A stretch of DNA of 64,000 nt, from the NCBI RefSeq assembly GCF_036884655.1, contig NC_088345.1:35311001-35375000 (forward strand). The letters run 5' to 3'. The DNA is from Musa acuminata AAA Group. Lineage: Eukaryota > Streptophyta > Magnoliopsida > Zingiberales > Musaceae. The notes under the pieces were generated by a model. It worked only from the letters and a program-made list of their open reading frames with translations. It did no database searches and was not told where the DNA came from. How positions within the stretch are numbered: the first letter of the stretch is position 1; each line of letters starts with the position of its first letter. The position numbers and the translations under genes are program-made. This document shows, piece after piece, positions 12,001-23,270 of the stretch.

Positions 12001-13499
12001 TCAAATTAAAACATGCACAATTTCAAAACCTTACATATCATCCATACTTCATGCTTGATACCAAAAATAAATCAATCATCACTATGGGCATAACATTCAT
12101 GATGCTAAGACATTAAAATTTTTAAGCATTTATCTCTTCGTGCATTAAATCAATATTTTGCCATTAAAATTTTAAGTATTTTTTATACATGATACCAAAC
12201 ATTTATCATTTATTTTCTCCCCTTTTGTCATAGGCAAAAATCATTCAACAATGCAAGTGTTTGAAAGTATGTCAAGTAAGTTTTACACCAATTTATCCAA
12301 GCTAGCAAAACTATCTCCCTTAATGTGCACAACTTTTCCCATTATATCATTTTTCAAATCATCACATGAAATATATCAAGAAAAATTAACTGGGTGATGA
12401 GATATACACATCATAAATACAAGAAAATTATATAAAATACACTTCAAATTATAAACATCAAGAAGTCTAGTGATATATCATGTAATTTGAATACATCCCC
12501 TCTTTTTAGTGAATACCAAGAAGAATTGTAGGAGGACAATTTATGAAAAATCTTGGTTCATAATAAAACTTTCAATTTCTAATCAATTCATGAATACCAA
12601 AAGACATGATTTACTTTGACAAATCTTCTTTTTAGTAAATAACGAAAATAATTCTTAGGAGATCAAAGATCTTGATTTTTAAAAAAATTCAAGTAACAAA
12701 GAATTCAAGATTGATGATATAGATAAAGATTTTTCTATAGCAAATAGAGTCATAGGAGAACACATAAAGGATCTTGATTTATGTATAATAATTCTCATGA
12801 TTCATATAGTAAATATCCTTTTTAAATAAAATACTAAGAAAAATCATAGGAGTACAAAGAAGGGATCTTGATTCAAAAAAAATCTCAAGTAATTCCAAGA
12901 AATCATGTTCATGATTTGGATAAAACTCATTCAAATTCAAATTATCAATAATACTTTCAAGAGATTCAAAATAGCATAAATAATTTTATTAATCTCTTAG
13001 TGAAAAATCGATAAGATAGAGAAAAAAAAATTTCAAGAAACATGCTTATCTCTTTTTAGTTGTTTCAATTTAAGTGATTTGATTTCTTACCAGCATGCCT
13101 TTGCTAAATAAAAACATGCATTACCGTTTAAAACCAAAAAGGTAAATTTCATCATAACAAGGATCAATAAGCCATAAATCGCAAAAGAAAATCATCATTA
13201 CTTTGTGATAGCAAACCAATAAAATTTTTAAAATATCATTACTTGAGTATGCATGATACCAAAATATGGTTTTAAGTTTTCAAGGTATAACGTACACAAT
13301 TTCAAACTATAAACTCATTAAGTATGATTTCAAATCATTAAGCATGGTTTTGTTGAACAAAAAACATTTTCAATCAAAATCAAAAAGAAATATGGAAATC
13401 ATCAATATACATATAATTATTTCTTATAATATATAAGAAATTAATTTTATTTGATGTACAATCATTATTACAAAACATGCAATTGTCATTATATTATAT

Positions 13500-13504
<5 letters not shown>

Positions 13505-13530
<26 letters not shown>
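13505..13530. repeat. (TA)n microsatellite
   Basis: Thirteen TA units following ATATTATATT repeats, exactly at the position where internal region B jumps from gag to the 3' region; a possible deletion junction. Confidence 0.85.
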
Positions 13531-13559
13531 ACTAATCATGAAAAGTACTAAGTAATTTC

Positions 13560-14513
13560 ATGGTAAGGAACAAGAGATTTGATTGAGTCACTTACCTTGT
13601 TGACAAAAGCCATCAAAGTGCAGTTCACCACATTGCCCTTGTTGGTTTGCTCCTCATCTTCGGATGAGCTCTATTCGTCCCAAGCTGCCTTGAATACTTT
13701 CTTCTTCTTTAGCAACTTCTTTTTAAGTTCACTTTTATTCTTTAATTTTTATTTTATAAACTTTTTAAATTTTATAGTAAGAAGTTCAAAGTCATCATCA
13801 TCATCACTTGAGTTATCGCTCAAGTGGTATTTTATTGTTCGAAGTGTCAAATCATTCTTGTTCTTTGGAAGGTTGTTCTCAAGCTCTTCATGATAATTAT
13901 AAGTTATCTCATAGGTCATTAATGACTTGATAAGTTCTTCGAGAGGGAAATTATTCAAGTCATTGGCCTCTTGAATGGCTGTTACTTTAGGGTCCTAACT
14001 CTTCGGAAGAGATCTCAATATTTTATTAACAAGTTTGAAATTAGAAAAAATTTTACCAAATCCTTTTAGACTGTTGACGACATCCGTAAACCAGGTGTAC
14101 ATGTCTCCAATGGTCTCTCTTGGTTCCATTCGAAACAATTTAAAATCATGTATCAAAAAATTGATTTTCGAATCTTTAACTTTACTAGTGCCTTCGTGTG
14201 TGATTTCAAGTGTATGTCAAATGTCAAAAGCTACTTCATAAATAAAAACTCGATTGAATTCAATTTTATCCAAAGCGCAAAATAGAACATTCATAGCTCT
14301 AGCATTTAAAGAAAAAATTTTCTTCTCCAAATTATTTCATTCGTTCATTGGAGTAAAAGACTTTTGAAAACCGCTTTTGATAATATTTCATAAATCCAAA
14401 TCAATAGAAAGCAAGAAAACTCTCATTCAAGTTTTCCTATATATGTAGTCCATCCCATTGAACATAGGAGGACGAACGATAGAAAAGCCCTCTTAGAAGC
14501 CGAAAAGAGTCAT
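13560..14513 (-). pseudogene. Degenerate copia gag, copy B
   Basis: Minus-strand frame with PPMFNGMDY, MNE.NNLEKK, the block GDMYTWFTDVVNSLKGFGK, AIQEANDLNNFPLEELIKSL and a following acidic/Lys-rich part (SDDDDDFELL). It has stops in the first 60 codons and more later; the longest clean part is 13958-13749. Closely related to copy A and to the gag at 17591. Confidence 0.7.
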
Positions 14514-14563
14514 TTCTCTTAGGTGTTAAACCAAATGAGAAAGAATGTGGCTCTAATACTGAC

Positions 14564-16169
14564 TGTTAGGAACGAGTTGGAACTAAGAGGGGGGGTGAAT
14601 TAGTGCAGCGGATAAAATTACGTTAGTTCAAAAATCTTTCATACAATAAAAACTAATCTCAAACAAAGCTCGTATAAGAAATACTTAACTTTAAAAGTGT
14701 ATTCTTAAGCATAGTGGAAGTAAAGTAAGTAAGCAGTTTATAGTGAAGGTAAATAGCAAAACAGAAATGTAAATCATTTTATAGCGGTTCGGCCATCATG
14801 ACCTATATCCACTCCACTGATTCCTCTTCCATCGAGGCCACCGACATCCACTAATGATCTTTCTTCAATGGACGAAGATCAATTACCCTTATAACTTGAT
14901 TCTCCTTTTGACAGATTCAAGAGAGAACCTTTATACCCCTACATACTCCTCTCTTAAACTACACTAACACTTAGAGCTTTGAGAGGAGTTCTCATAAGAT
15001 TATAATAGCGTTTTTCTTCTTTTTGCTCTCAATTCTTATGTGTTAACCAGGGATGAGAGGGGTATTTATAGGCCTCAAGTAGATTCAAACTTGGAGCCTA
15101 AAAAGGTCTCATCCCGGGTTTCCCAAGTCCTGGTAGTACCACCGCTTGCAACACTGACACTAGGCGGTACCACTACCCAATCTAATAGTACCACTACATA
15201 GAAGACTATGTCTAGGCAGTACCATCACCCAGACTGGTAGTACCACCACCTGACAGTCTCATGGAGACTATGTCTGCGTAGTACTAGCGCTTGACATAGT
15301 CTCGGAGACTGTGCCACGATAGTTCCACTTGTTGGGTCATTGTTTGGGCTTTTTCACTTGGCCAAACACAACTCAAACTTGGGCCCAATTGGCCCCTGAT
15401 TGAGTTAGTCCTCCAACCCAATTATGTACTAACTATGAATTTTAAGATATACACTAAGGTAAATAAGTTCGGTAATTCTAGGTTTCTTCCGACAAGCTTC
15501 CGACGATCTTTCGGCAAACTTCCGACGATCTCTTGGCAATGTTCCAGTGGGCTCCTAGCAAGCTCTTGGACTTTACGTCAATCTTTTTGGTGAGTTCTAA
15601 TAAGCTTCTTTAGCAAGCTCCTAGACTTCTCGGTTAATTCCGATAGAACTTCTGACAAACATCCAGAATTCCGATAAACTCTTAAACTCCCAATGAAGTC
15701 TTGTTCTTGACTTTGAGAATTTATTTTGCTTTATGCCTTGATCGCTATCGTAGTTAATTCTACACACTTAAAATCTTCTTCAATCTAGATAATTATTATA
15801 AAGCTTGAATCAAATGTTGTCCAGCATGTCATTGGTTCATCGACGCTTCGTTTAATTTTTCGGCGCATCGTCCTCTCTTACAGCCTATTGCCCAATCGAT
15901 CAATTGACCTCCGCAACTCCGATTTCCTTGGTGCAATTTCCGCTCTTCTTGGCCTGATGCCCGAACCCATGGCTCGAAGCCTTTTACCGATATATCGATC
16001 GATCCTCCGGCTCGACGTCCAATCTTCTGACATGTTCTACTATGGCCCAACATGATTCTTCCTACTTTTAATTATCTTTCCTTAATCAAAGCTTCCTGCG
16101 TCACTCAAAACGTAAATAAAATCATAAACACTATCAATTGGTTTCATTATCAAAATCCGAGATTTAACA
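14564..16169 (-). mobile_element. LTR3 (outer 5' LTR of the array)
   Basis: Complete-looking LTR: TGTTAGGAACG at the inner end, GATTTAACA at the outer end (TGTTAAATC on the element strand). It has the G-run near 14590, the GGTTCGGCC block, the TATA complement (TTTATAGGCC) near 15067 and GGTACC-related modules at 15125-15330. At 1606 bp it is about 350 bp longer than LTR1; the extra part (15440-15760) holds CTTCCGACGATCT-like short repeats. Confidence 0.75.
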
Positions 16170-16762
16170 CTGTCGACACTCAATAGTCCTCGTAAGGTTG
16201 GCTACCACTCCCAATGACCAGCTACACTAGATCTAGAACTTCTAGGCTTATAAGTCTAGTATTAAAGAGTGGAGTACTCATATAAGACATCTTTAGTATC
16301 TCATGTCTAAGGACCAGATATACCATTGGGATAATGGAATCACTGTCTGATAATAAGACATCATCAACCATCCAACATTCCTTCAGCAGATCAATCAGTG
16401 AACTCATTCTCCAATGAGCACTTACACTGTATCCCTAATGTCCCCACACGAGCTGCTATGAGACTAACCGCCTCCATTATATGGATGGGTATATAGTACA
16501 CTAGTATGTCCAGTTATCTCGATGTCCCTCTCGAGTAACATATGATTGGGATTATTTAGGGTTTGTGTTTAAAGGTGAATCAATTGTATTATCGTGATTT
16601 CATCACTATCTGATTCTCATTGCATAGATCTATGAACATCACAATATATTCATGCAATAAATAATATAAAGTGATAAAATACTAAATAACATAATAAGCA
16701 AAAAAAGTGTATGTCATGTCACACATGTCATCACTTACGTGATTGGCTTGTAGGGCACTTAT
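16170..16762. mobile_element. Fragment of another repeat family, possibly an LTR
   Basis: Non-coding block between LTR3 and the truncated LTR of the + strand element, with no similarity to either. It ends GATTGGCTTGTAGGGCACTTATGCCTA, which I associate with ends of another plant LTR retrotransposon, but this is memory, not proof. It probably inserted at or recombined with this junction. Confidence 0.35.
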
Positions 16763-17537
16763 GCCTAGTAGTGGCACTACTAGACCTGGAGATGGAACCG
16801 CCTATAAGCTAGAACGTTTGAAGTGTATATTTCCAGAAGACCCGACAGTGGTACCACTAGTGTTAGGTGATGGTACCGCCAAGACTAGTGGTGGTACTAC
16901 CAATGCTCAATGTTGCAAGCGGTGGTATTGCCTATCACTAGCGGTAGTACCGCTAATACCCAAAAATCTGATGATGAGACTTTTTGGCTCCATTTTTAAA
17001 GTTATTTGGGGCCTATAAATAACCCACTCATTCTTACTTGATGCAGTAAGAAAAGAGCATGAAAAACTTATGATTCTAAGTGTGCAAACTCTATTGAAAG
17101 CCTTGAGTTCCTTCCTCCTCAATCTTCTAAGTCATTTTAAGGGAGTTGTGAGGACTACTTGTAAAAAGAGTTGTAAAGGTTCTCTCTTAAACCTGTAAAA
17201 AGGATAAAAAAGTTATTACAAGGGTGGTTGATCTTCGTCTATTGAAAGAAGATCGTTAGTTAAAGCCGATGGCCTCGATGAAGGAGGAATCAAGAGTGGA
17301 CATAAGTCATGACGATCGAATCACTATATATTCGACGTGCATTTCCTTTGTGTTTTTCATTCTTATTGCTTACTGATTTAGTTGCTCGCTGCTTTTACCC
17401 ACATTCTAAGTTAAACGTATTTTTGATACGGGTTTGATCGAACAAATTTTTTTGAATCGTTCCAACTTTTCGAAAGCAATAATTCACACACCCCCCCCCC
17501 CCACCCACCCACTCTTAGTGCCTTTATGATCCTAACA
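16763..17537 (+). mobile_element. Partial 5' LTR
   Basis: Contains GGTACC/GGTACT modules (16763-16960), a TATA box CCTATAAATAACCC near 17012-17025, the complement of the shared CGAACC/ATTTATA region, a C-run (17489-17501) and the end GATCCTAACA at 17528-17537. About half of a full LTR; the upstream end is replaced by the foreign repeat at 16170-16762. Confidence 0.75.
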
Positions 17538-17552
17538 GTTGATATCAGAGTC
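17538..17552 (+). other. Primer binding site (initiator tRNA-Met type)
   Basis: GTTGATATCAGAGTC follows directly after the LTR end CTAACA. It differs slightly from the usual TGGTATCAGAGC that is complementary to the 3' end of initiator tRNA-Met. The array elements have TGGTATTAGAGCC at the same place. Confidence 0.65.
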
Positions 17553-17590
17553 TGGTTCTCTCAGTTTGTTTAACACCCAAGAGAGATTAA

Positions 17591-18790
17591 ATGACTTTTT
17601 CTAGTAATCAAAAGGGTCACTCTATCACTTGTTCTCCTATGTTCAATGGAACGGACTACACTTATTGGAAAATACGAATACAGATTTTTTTTATTTCTAT
17701 GTATTTTGATTTATGGAATATCATTGAATGTGATTTTCAAAAATTCTCTAGACTTATGAATGAATAGAATGGTCTAGAGAAGAAAATATTTTATTTAAAT
17801 GCTAAAGCTATAAATGCTTTGTTTTGTGTTTTAGACAAGATTGAGTTTAATTATATTTTTATATATGAAACTACACACAATATTTGACACACACTTGAAG
17901 TTACACATGAAGGCATAAGTAGAGTTAAAGAATCTAAGATTAATCTCTTGGTATATAATTATGAATTATTCAGAATAAAGCCAAACAAAATTATTGGTGA
18001 TATGTACACTCATTTTACTAATGTTGTCAATGGTTTAAAAGCTCTTGGGAAAAGTTATACTAATCTTAAACTTGTTAATAAAATTATATAATCTCTTTCA
18101 AAAAATTAGGATTCAAAGGTAATTACTATTCAAGAAGCAAGGTAACTCATCTTGAAGAACTCATAGGAACATTAATGACCTATAAAATGACTAGCAAAGC
18201 ACATGATGAACATGAAAACAACCTTCTAAAGAATAGGAAGGATATGATATTTAGAACCAAAGAAGACCACTTGAGTGAAAGCTCAAGTAATAATGATGAC
18301 TTAGCACTCCTCATAAGAAAATTTAAAAATTCATAAAAAGAAACAAAACAAATCTTATAAAACAAGACTCTAAGAAAAAAAATAAACTAAAAAAGGATAA
18401 AATCATCTGCTATGAATATAAGAAGTCAGAATACTTCAAAAGTGAGTATCCATAATTGAAGAAGAAGATGCTAGCACAAATGAAAAAGAAAACACTCAAA
18501 GCGACTTGGGACGAATGAAGTGCATCAGAAGGCGAAGAGCAAACCAATGAAGATGAGGTAGCAAACTATGCATTGATGGCTCTAAAAAATGAGGTATGTG
18601 ACTCAATGGAAACCCCTTTATCTTATGATAAATTACTTAATGTATTTCATGATTTATATGATGAATTTAAATTAGTTGGTAAGAAATATAAATTGCTGAA
18701 AAAGGATCATACTTCTCTCTCTAGTAAATTTAAAAAATTTAAAAATGAGTGTGACAATTGCATGTTAATTTCTTGTACTAAATATGAATA
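17591..18790 (+). pseudogene. Degenerate copia gag
   Basis: Starts MTFSSNQKGHS at 17591, then FNGTDYTYWK, DLWNIIE, IIGDMYTHFTNVVNGLKALGK, and a C-terminal part with DEVANYALMALKNEV (18560-18610). The zinc knuckle near 18405-18455 reads CYEYKKSEYFKSEYP: only one of the three expected Cys remains, the others being Tyr. Several stops are present. It is the closest match to gag copies A and B, which fixes the relationship of the three elements. Confidence 0.78.
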
Positions 18791-19204
18791 GTTAGACTCA
18801 ATCAAAAAGGAAAATATATTATTATAATAAACATTAGAAAAATTTAAAATTAGAAACAAATCATTAAACATGATTCTTACTAACAAAAATCATGTACAAA
18901 AGAAAAAATTGGCTTTGTGAGTAGTAACATTCAATAAAAGCCGACTATATTTGTTAAATGACCCACATTGCATGTTTCCCCTAAAATTAAATATAATTTT
19001 TATGGGAGAAGTGGTCATTATGCCTATAAATATTTATTTAAAAAATATAACTTGTATAAATTAGTTTCAGTTCCTAAAAAAATCATAAATAACTTAATGT
19101 CAATAGTCAAAATAGGTAGATCTAATCATGAGGGACCCAAAGTTAAATGGGTACCTAAAGCAAACCCCTATTTTTTATAGATATATCTACAATTAAAAGC
19201 TAGG

Positions 19205-22120
19205 AGCAAGAGATGGTATTTTGATAGTGGATACTCAAAGCACATGACCGGAGATCTAATACATTTCTTTAAACTCACTAGCCAAGACGAAGGATATGTC
19301 ACCTTCAAAGACAATAATAAAAGAAAAATTATTGGTAAAGGAAATATAGGTAACAAATCAAATCTTTTGATTGAAGATGTTTTATTAGTAGATTGTTTAA
19401 AATATAACTTACTAAGCATTAATCAATTGTGTGATAAGAGATATAATATTAAATTTGAATCTAATACTTACATTATAGAGATACTATACAAAAATAGATC
19501 AATGATTGTCTTAAGGACTAATAATGTATATATTATTGATCTTGATGATTTTTACGATGAAACTTATTTTTTTGTTTCAAATGATAATGTATTGCTTTGG
19601 CATAAGAGATTAGGTCATGCAAGTATGAAATTAATTTCATAAATTATGACTAAAGAACTTGTAAGAGGTATGCTTAGAATTAAATTTATCAAAGATAAAG
19701 TTTGTAATGCATGCCAACTAGGTAAATAAATAAAGAGTAACTTTAAATTTAAAAATTAAGTAAGTACCTCTAGACCACTTCAATTAATTTATATAGATTT
19801 ATTTGGACCAATTGATATCACAAGTTTAGGAGATAGTAAATATGCTTTTGTGATTGTTGATGATTATAGTAGATATACTTGAACATACTTCTTGACACAT
19901 AAAAGTGATTTCTTTAAATATTTTACAAAGTTTTATAGATAAGTTCAAAATGAAAAGAGTTTTATAATTATCTCTATTCATAGTGATCATGGTGGTGAAT
20001 TTAAAAACCATAATTTTCAAGATTTTTGTGATTCAAATGGGTATGATCATAATTTCTCTACTCCAAGAAATCCATAACAAAATATATTTGTTGAGAGAAA
20101 AAATAGGAGTTTATAAGAGATGACAAGAACCATGCTTAATGAATATAGTCTATCAAATATTTTTGGGCCAAAGTCATATAATAACATGCTATGTCATGAA
20201 CAGGATTCTTATAAGATCACTATTATCTAAAACTCCTTATGAATTATGAAATAATAAAAAATCTAATATTTCATATTTTAAGTTTTTTGTTGTAAATATT
20301 TTATTTTAAATAAAAAATATCCCTTAGGTAAATTTGATGCAAAATTCGATGAAGATATTTTCTTAGATATTCCTCTATTTCTAAAGCTTATCAAGTTTTT
20401 AATAAAAGAACTTTAATTATTGAGGAATCTATCCATATTGTTTTTAATGAGTTTCTTGAATTTAAGAAAAATGATTTTGATACTTTGAATTTGAATGAGA
20501 ATTCTTCTCTCCTAAGCAACCTAGATATATCTACTTCTAAAGAATTCGTACTTAAGAAATGGAAGTATATAGATACACATCCTAAGGAGTTAATTATTGA
20601 AGATTCATCAAAAGGTGTTCAAACTTATTCTTTATTTAAAAAAATTTTATGCAAATGCTATATTTTTATCTTAAATTGAACCTAAATGTATTGATGATAA
20701 TATAAAAGATAACTGATGGGTCTCTGCAATATATAAAGAATTATATTAATTTGAGAGAAATAAGGTATGGACGTTTGTTCCTAGACCTAGTGATCATCTT
20801 GTAATTGACACTAAATTAGTTTTTAGGAATAAGCAAGATAAACTTAGTATCGTAGTTCACAAGGCTAGATTAGTGGCCAAAGGTTTTAATCAAGAAGAAT
20901 GTATCAACTATGAAAAAACCTTCACTTCTATGGCAAGATTTGAAGCCATAAGGATACTCCTTGCTTATGCATATTAGAATAATTTTAAGTTATTTTAAAT
21001 GGATGTCAAAAATATTTTTCTTAATAGTTTTATTTCCAAAGAAGTTTACGTTGAGCAACTACTCGAATTTTAGAATGTTCTTTTTCCGAACCATGTTTTT
21101 AAGTTTTCTAAGGCTCTCTATGGATTGAAATAAGTCCCAAGGGCTTGGTAGGAGAGACTTAGCTCATTTCTTATTAAGAATACTTTTTTCAAAGGCAAGG
21201 TCAATACTAAATTATTTGTTAAATATTTTAAAAATAATTTTTTTATTATTCAAATTTATGTTGATGATATTATTTTCAGTTCTACAAATGAATATTTGTA
21301 TGAATCTTTTGCTAGTATGAGCTAAGAATTTGTAATGAGTTTAATGGGTGAATTGATATTTTTTTTAGGATTACAAATTAAGTAACTAAGTGATGAAACT
21401 TTTATTAGTCAAACTAAGTATACTTTAGATTTATTAAAATGATTTCACATAGATAGTGCTAAGGCCATTAACATACCAATGAATATTTCTACAAAATTAG
21501 ATATGGACATTGAAAGAGAATGCTTTTATCAAAAGACTTATAGGATTATGATAGGTAGTTTACTATATCTCACAACAACTAAACCTAATATTATATTTAG
21601 TGTTAGAATTTATGTTAGATTTCAATCTAATCCTAAATAATCTAATTATAAAGTAGTTAAAAGGATTTTTAGATACTTAAAAGAAACTCCTAATCTAGGA
21701 TTATGGTATCCAAAATTTTAAAATTTTGATTTGATTACTTATGCTAATGCTGACTTTATTGGATGTAGTATAGATAGAAAAAATATGTCTGGAACATGTT
21801 AACTCCTAGGTCATGTACTTGTTTCTTAGTTTTCTAAGAAATAAAATTCTATTACATTATCTACAATTGAGGCTGAATATATAGCAGCAGGTGCATGTTG
21901 TGCACAAGTTATTTAAATGAAAAATACTTTAAAAGACTATGGACTTTACTTGAAAAATATCCCTATAAAATATGATAATACTAGTGTAATTTGTTTAACA
22001 AATAATCACATTCAACACTCTAGAACTAAACACATTGATATTAAATATCATTTTATTAGAGATCATGTTAATAACCATGATATATCTTTAGATTTTATTA
22101 ATACAAAAATCAATTAATAG
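19205..22120 (+). pseudogene. Degenerate copia pol: protease, integrase, reverse transcriptase, RNase H
   Basis: Protease: WYFDSGYSKHMTGD with the DSG active site (19213-19250). GAG-pre-integrase: LLWHKRLGHAS (19592-19624), then CNACQLGK. Integrase catalytic region: YIDLFGP, SDHGGEF and VERKNR, the three acidic positions all visible. RT: ARLVAKGFNQEE, KALYGLK and IYVDDIIF (about 21255-21280). RNase H: YANADFIGCSIDRK, STIEAEYIAAG, HSRTKHIDIKYHFIRDHV. More than 20 in-frame stops and a few frame changes break it; many stops are TAA/TAG where relatives carry Gln or Trp, as expected from cytosine deamination of methylated DNA. Inactive. Confidence 0.85.
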
Positions 22121-22486
22121 ATATTTTTATTAAGCCATTGAATGAGGAATAATTTGATTTTATTAGAAGAGAATTAAGCATATTGAATCTTCCAAACGCA
22201 TAAAGTCTTCTCATATTTTTTATGGATCATTATCTTGATTTCTCGATTTTCATTATTTCAGTTTTCTTTTGAATCAAGATCATGTACTATGATTCTCTCT
22301 TTTCACCATTTACAAAAGAAGAGATTTGCCAAAATAAATATTAATATTTTGGTATTCATAACTTGATCTTTCATGATTTAAATTTATTTTTGATGTGATG
22401 TTTAAAACATTAATGTAAATTTTTGCACCATTATATCCTTCCCTTCTCTTTTTTTTTTTATAATGACAAAGGGAAGAAAGAGAAGT

Positions 22487-22736
22487 GCTAGCTTACACAT
22501 CTCAAAAGAGAAGCAAAAAATTGCTAGCTTGTATATATTAAGAGAAGCAAAAATTACTAGCTTGCACATATCAAGAGAAGCAAAAATTGCTAGCTTGTGT
22601 ATATAAAAAAGGAAGTAAAAAACTTGCTAACTTATATATCTCAAAAGAGAAGCAAGAATTGCTAGCTTACACATTTCAAAGAGAAGTAAAACTTACTAAC
22701 TTACTAGCTTGCATGTTTCAAAAATTTGCTAGTTGC
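22487..22736 (+). repeat. ~35-bp GCTAGC minisatellite, 7-8 copies
   Basis: Unit approximately GCTAGCTTACACATCTCAAA then AGAGAAGCAAAAATT, repeated with 33-37 bp spacing from 22487. It lies between two polypurine tracts (GACAAAGGGAAG at 22464 and GACAAAGGGGGAG at 22759) downstream of RNase H. The same unit is found in the array elements. Confidence 0.85.
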
Positions 22737-22758
22737 ACTTTTCTCTTTTTTGTTGATG

Positions 22759-23110
22759 ACAAAGGGGGAGAAGTAATGATGATTTGAAGTTATGCCCAAA
22801 GTTATGATGATTTAAAATTTTTATGTTTTGGAATTATGCTTGATGATTTGGAATCTTTACTCATACTTTGAAATTATGATGATGATGTATACAATGATAT
22901 GCATATAAAGTAATGATTACTTTAATATGATGTGTTGCATATGATCACTATGATTTATGAATAAAATTATTTCGACTTGAATACAAAGATATTATAATTA
23001 GAATGTTATAATTTTCTAAATTCAAGTTTATTTCGATATAGTATATAGATAGGGGGAGTTTAGTTAAAACTCTATCATCAATTAGTTGTCATTATAAAAA
23101 AGGAGGAGAC
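22759..23110 (+). other. Multiple polypurine tracts upstream of the 3' LTR
   Basis: Three purine tracts: GACAAAGGGGGAGAAG near 22759, AGATAGGGGGAG near 23048, and AAAAAAGGAGGAGA (23096-23109) directly before the LTR. Repeated polypurine tracts in this position are a published hallmark of Sireviruses; only the last one is where plus-strand priming is expected. Confidence 0.65.
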
Positions 23111-23270
23111 TGTTGAATATTGGATTTTAATAATAAAATCAATTGATGAGTTTATGATCCGATCAACGTTTGAGAAAAGTGATGTAGGACTAACTTTGAT
23201 CATGAAAAAACAAATTGATTGAAGTTGGAGAATCATACGTTCAGCTGGAGTAAGAGATCAAGCATCTTGT
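23111..23270 (+). mobile_element. Partial 3' LTR
   Basis: Starts TGTTGAATATTGGATTTTAA, the complement of the outer ends of LTR1 and LTR3, and follows them to about 23265 (AAGAGATCAAG). Then an unrelated sequence begins, so the LTR is cut. Confidence 0.75.

Larger units (their letters stand above)
12001..14563 (-). mobile_element. Internal region B of the array (gag only)
   Basis: From 14563 on the minus strand: primer site with TATTAGAGCC, gag (14513-13560), a (TA)n block, then the 3' region with one CTCCCCTTTTGTCAT tract (complement polypurine) and one or two minisatellite units. Even protease is missing, so this region is shorter (2.56 kb) than region A. Confidence 0.7.
6062..16169 (-). 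mobile_element. Tandem Sirevirus-like copia array: LTR-internal-LTR-internal-LTR
   Basis: Three related LTRs in the same orientation (LTR1 6062-7300, LTR2 10755-~12000, LTR3 14564-16169) enclose two internal regions that each begin, in element direction, with a tRNA-iMet-type primer site and gag. The middle LTR serves both internal regions. This arrangement is usually produced by unequal recombination between element copies (inference). Neither internal region keeps integrase, RT or RNase H. A longer relative lies at 16763-23270 in the opposite direction. Confidence 0.8.
16763..23270 (+). mobile_element. Decayed Sirevirus-like copia element with gag-pol, LTRs truncated
   Basis: Order seen: partial 5' LTR, primer site, gag, protease, integrase, RT, RNase H, minisatellite with polypurine tracts, partial 3' LTR. 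The gene order PR-IN-RT-RH defines Ty1/copia; the RT/RNase H motifs, long 3' region and repeated GGGGGAG tracts fit the Sirevirus group (family knowledge). Outer parts of both LTRs are lost, so no target duplication is visible. Confidence 0.85.

Noticed and set aside
17489..17501. Long C-run (and the G-run near 10784) as a possible G-quadruplex or assembly error
   Set aside because: The same run is found in every LTR of this family at the same place with different lengths, so it is a normal part of the element.
22487..22736. CRISPR-like repeat array
   Set aside because: Units are contiguous and imperfect without unique spacers, inside a plant retrotransposon: a minisatellite.
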